Shown here: positions 62,215 through 64,000 of the stretch, piece by piece
Position numbering within the stretch: the stretch's first letter is position 1
Layout: every line of letters begins with the position of its first letter
Assembly (NCBI GenBank): GCA_015059305.1
Contig: SVAQ01000001.1
Span: 62,001-126,000 of the forward strand
DNA length: 64,000 bases
Reading direction: 5' to 3'
Source: Bacillota bacterium
Lineage (GTDB): Bacteria > Bacillota_I > Bacilli_A > RF39 > UBA660
Program-made: the position numbers and the translations under genes
Notes under the pieces: generated by a model
Seen by the model: the letters and a program-made list of their open reading frames with translations, nothing else
The model's database searches: none
Told to the model about the DNA's origin: nothing

Positions 62215-64000
62215 GACTTTAAATATTTTTTTCGAAGCAAATCAATCGGCAAGATTGTTAACGATAAACCAAGTACAATAAAAATTTCTTTTAACGTAAG
62301 ACCATATGTCCTAAATAAATTTCCTCCAAAATATATAATACATATTTGCGTTATAAAAATAAATAATGTAATTATTATAAATACTTTATTTTTGGATAAA
62401 TTAGCAAAGAAATTTAAACGATGCGTCCTTGATAAAAATGAATTTAAGATTCCTAAAAAAATGAACAAAGCAAAAAATGCGGTCATCAAATACGAATTAT
62501 TATTTGAATATCTAAACATATTACTAATAATAGGTACCTTAAAAAATAAAATACACAGTATTGCACTATATAAACCATTAACTACAATCTGATTCAACAT
62601 ATATTTATTCATGATTTTTTCATCTTTAGCTTTAGGAACTTCTTCCATATATTCTTTTAATGGTGCTTCATACGAAAAGGCCAGCCCTGCAAAAGTATCC
62701 ATTATCATATTTAACCATAACATTTGAATAATTGTAATAGGCGTTGAAATCCCTATCAAAGTACCCACAATTGATAAAAAAAGTGCGCATGTATTTACTG
62801 TCAGTTGGTATATAATAAATTTTCTAATACTTTTGAAAATTGTTCTACCATATAAAATTGCTTTACAAATTGAATTAATATTATTATCTAAAATAACTAT
62901 ATCACTAGCTTCTTTAGCAACTTCACAGCCGCTTCCTAATGCAAATCCTACATCACTTTTCTTTAATGCTAGAGCATCATTTACTCCATCTCCCGTCATA
63001 CCTACTATTAAATTTTGTTTTTTATAAATAGATACCAATCTACTTTTATCCTGAGGAAGCGCCCTAGCAATAATTGCTATTTTAGGAGCTATATTAGCTA
63101 ATTGATCATCAGTTAACCTTTCAAGTTCCTCGTGTGTCAATATAACACTATCGTAATTTACAATTTCTAGTTCTTTACCAATACTTACAGCCGTCTCTTT
63201 GGCATCTCCAGTAATCATAATAACTTTTATTCCTGCTTTTTGAATAAGATTAATACTTTCTTTCGCTTCTGCTCTTATTGTATCAGAAATAATAATCAAA
63301 GATATGAATATTAAATTATCTAAACCTTCATGATCATTATAAGCATTAACTAAAACCCGATAACCATTTGATGTATACTTCCCAATAAGTGTTTTTATAT
63401 AACTTACTTCATAAAGTGGTAGTACATCTCCTAATTTACTTAAAAATCTCTGACACTTATCAAGTAGAACTTCACTAGCTCCCTTATAATAATAATTTCC
63501 ATCAGATGTACTAACATAACTATATTTTGTATCACTATCAAATTCTTTTCTTTTAAGAACCGCTATATCATTTTTATCTTCACCAATAAAATTTAAAATT
63601 GCCCGATCTGTGGTATTACCACCAATGATATTTCCATTTGAATATGTTGCTTCATTATTTAAATATAAAGACTGGTGCACAATTTTTTCATATCGAGGAT
63701 ATTTCTTTAAATCTTTTTTATGGTTAAAAGTAACATTATCCTTAGAAATTAACTTTGTAACACTTAATTTCCCTTCCGTTAAAGTTCCTGTTTTATCACA
63801 AAGTAAAACATTTAACGACCCACTTGTTTCTATACCAACAAGTTTTCGGACTAAAACATTATCTTTTAACATTTTTTTCATATTCGAAGAAAGGACTAAA
63901 GTTATCATCATAGGTAAACCTTCGGGTACAGCCATAATAATTATTGTGACAGATAAAGTAAGTGAATAAATAAAATATTCCATCATTAAATGAAAGTCTT
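62190..64000 (-). CDS. Calcium-type P-type ATPase (P2), N-terminus cut by window edge
   Basis: The frame is open through the right edge, so the Met at 63986 is internal; about 600 C-terminal residues are visible and roughly 250 are missing. Motifs in order: M4 MAVPEGLPMMITLVL, phosphorylation site LLCDKTGTLTEGKL, KGASEVLLDKC, MITGDAKETA, and GMTGDGVNDALALKKSDVG, then M5-M10. PEGLP in M4 and the overall pattern fit P2A/P2B calcium pumps. It would export calcium at the cost of ATP. Its stop overlaps the Fic stop by two bases. Confidence 0.88.
   Translation of the reverse strand, partial: DFHLMMEYFIYSLTLSVTIIIMAVPEGLPMMITLVLSSNMKKMLKDNVLVRKLVGIETSGSLNVLLCDKTGTLTEGKLSVTKLISKDNVTFNHKKDLKKYPRYEKIVHQSLYLNNEATYSNGNIIGGNTTDRAILNFIGEDKNDIAVLKRKEFDSDTKYSYVSTSDGNYYYKGASEVLLDKCQRFLSKLGDVLPLYEVSYIKTLIGKYTSNGYRVLVNAYNDHEGLDNLIFISLIIISDTIRAEAKESINLIQKAGIKVIMITGDAKETAVSIGKELEIVNYDSVILTHEELERLTDDQLANIAPKIAIIARALPQDKSRLVSIYKKQNLIVGMTGDGVNDALALKKSDVGFALGSGCEVAKEASDIVILDNNINSICKAILYGRTIFKSIRKFIIYQLTVNTCALFLSIVGTLIGISTPITIIQMLWLNMIMDTFAGLAFSYEAPLKEYMEEVPKAKDEKIMNKYMLNQIVVNGLYSAILCILFFKVPIISNMFRYSNNNSYLMTAFFALFIFLGILNSFLSRTHRLNFFANLSKNKVFIIITLFIFITQICIIYFGGNLFRTYGLTLKEIFIVLGLSLTILPIDLLRKKYLKSKKIPIGV

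Overview
The window is a stretch of chromosome from a low-GC, Gram-positive-type bacterium (Bacillota). Coding is dense, operons are long, and intrinsic terminators and A+T-rich sigma-A promoters are easy to see. UGA is read as stop (for example the thyA stop overlaps the folA start), so this is the standard bacterial code and not the Mollicutes code. EzrA, RecD2, CotE, CotJB/CotJC, a pro-sigma-K factor and a GerK-type germinant receptor place it among spore-forming Bacilli-like Firmicutes. The compact layout, many small membrane proteins and BspA-type surface proteins suggest an uncultured host-associated lineage; that last point is inference.

Layout. 1-7.5 kb (minus): an MreC-like gene cut by the left edge, an OB-fold-like membrane protein, small membrane proteins, recD2, mtaB and a membrane-anchored surface protein. 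7.6-10.3 kb: rpsO-pnp. 10.3-15.3 kb: a 1652-residue anchored surface protein with ten copies of a KNxYGFYF repeat between DUF285/BspA-type segments. 15.4-16.4 kb: spore coat genes cotJB (with a CotJA-like N-terminus) and cotJC. 16.4-22.6 kb: one eight-gene operon, ruvA-HAD-ruvB-folD-glyA-thyA-folA-tmk, joining Holliday-junction processing to the one-carbon/thymidylate cycle. 22.9-26.2 kb (plus): a two-gene envelope operon of unknown function, including a protein with eleven CPxGYx repeats. 26.3-33.2 kb (minus): flavoproteins, lactate dehydrogenase, a DUF362 protein, a ProX-type deacylase and an rRNA/tRNA uracil methyltransferase.

33.3-42 kb is rich in sporulation genes: gerKA-KC-KB, sigK (uninterrupted, with a pro-sequence) and cotE, mixed with a VirB2-like/NlpC-P60 chimera, an RNHCP protein, rpsP-khpA and unknown membrane proteins. 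42-48.8 kb (mostly plus) carries a kinase-fold protein, a HerA-type ATPase, a HIT protein, a CapA protein, two short YjcZ-like spore peptides and a PrsA-type foldase. 48.9-56.6 kb (minus): recX, nrnA-like, ackA, thiI, a cysteine desulfurase and ezrA. 56.7-57.8 kb holds tRNA-Arg(ACG), tRNA-Pro(GGG), an inverted tRNA-Pro remnant and a frameshifted MvaI/BcnI-type restriction nuclease with no methyltransferase. 57.9-64 kb: proS (next to tRNA-Pro), mgtE, a Fic protein and a calcium-type P-ATPase cut by the right edge.

How the genes work together. The thymidylate cluster regenerates methylene-tetrahydrofolate (GlyA, FolD), uses it to make dTMP (ThyA), reduces the dihydrofolate by-product (FolA) and phosphorylates dTMP (Tmk). 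ThiI and its adjacent cysteine desulfurase supply sulfur to tRNA. Pro-sigma-K, CotE, CotJ, YjcZ-like peptides and the Ger receptor belong to late spore development and germination. Three of these coat/small-peptide loci share an AC-N16/17-CATWnnnTA promoter pattern of the mother-cell type. No CRISPR array, transposase, integrase, prophage or rRNA gene was seen. The only gene-free stretch above 300 bases by ordinary calling, 47375-47785, holds the two YjcZ-like micro-genes.
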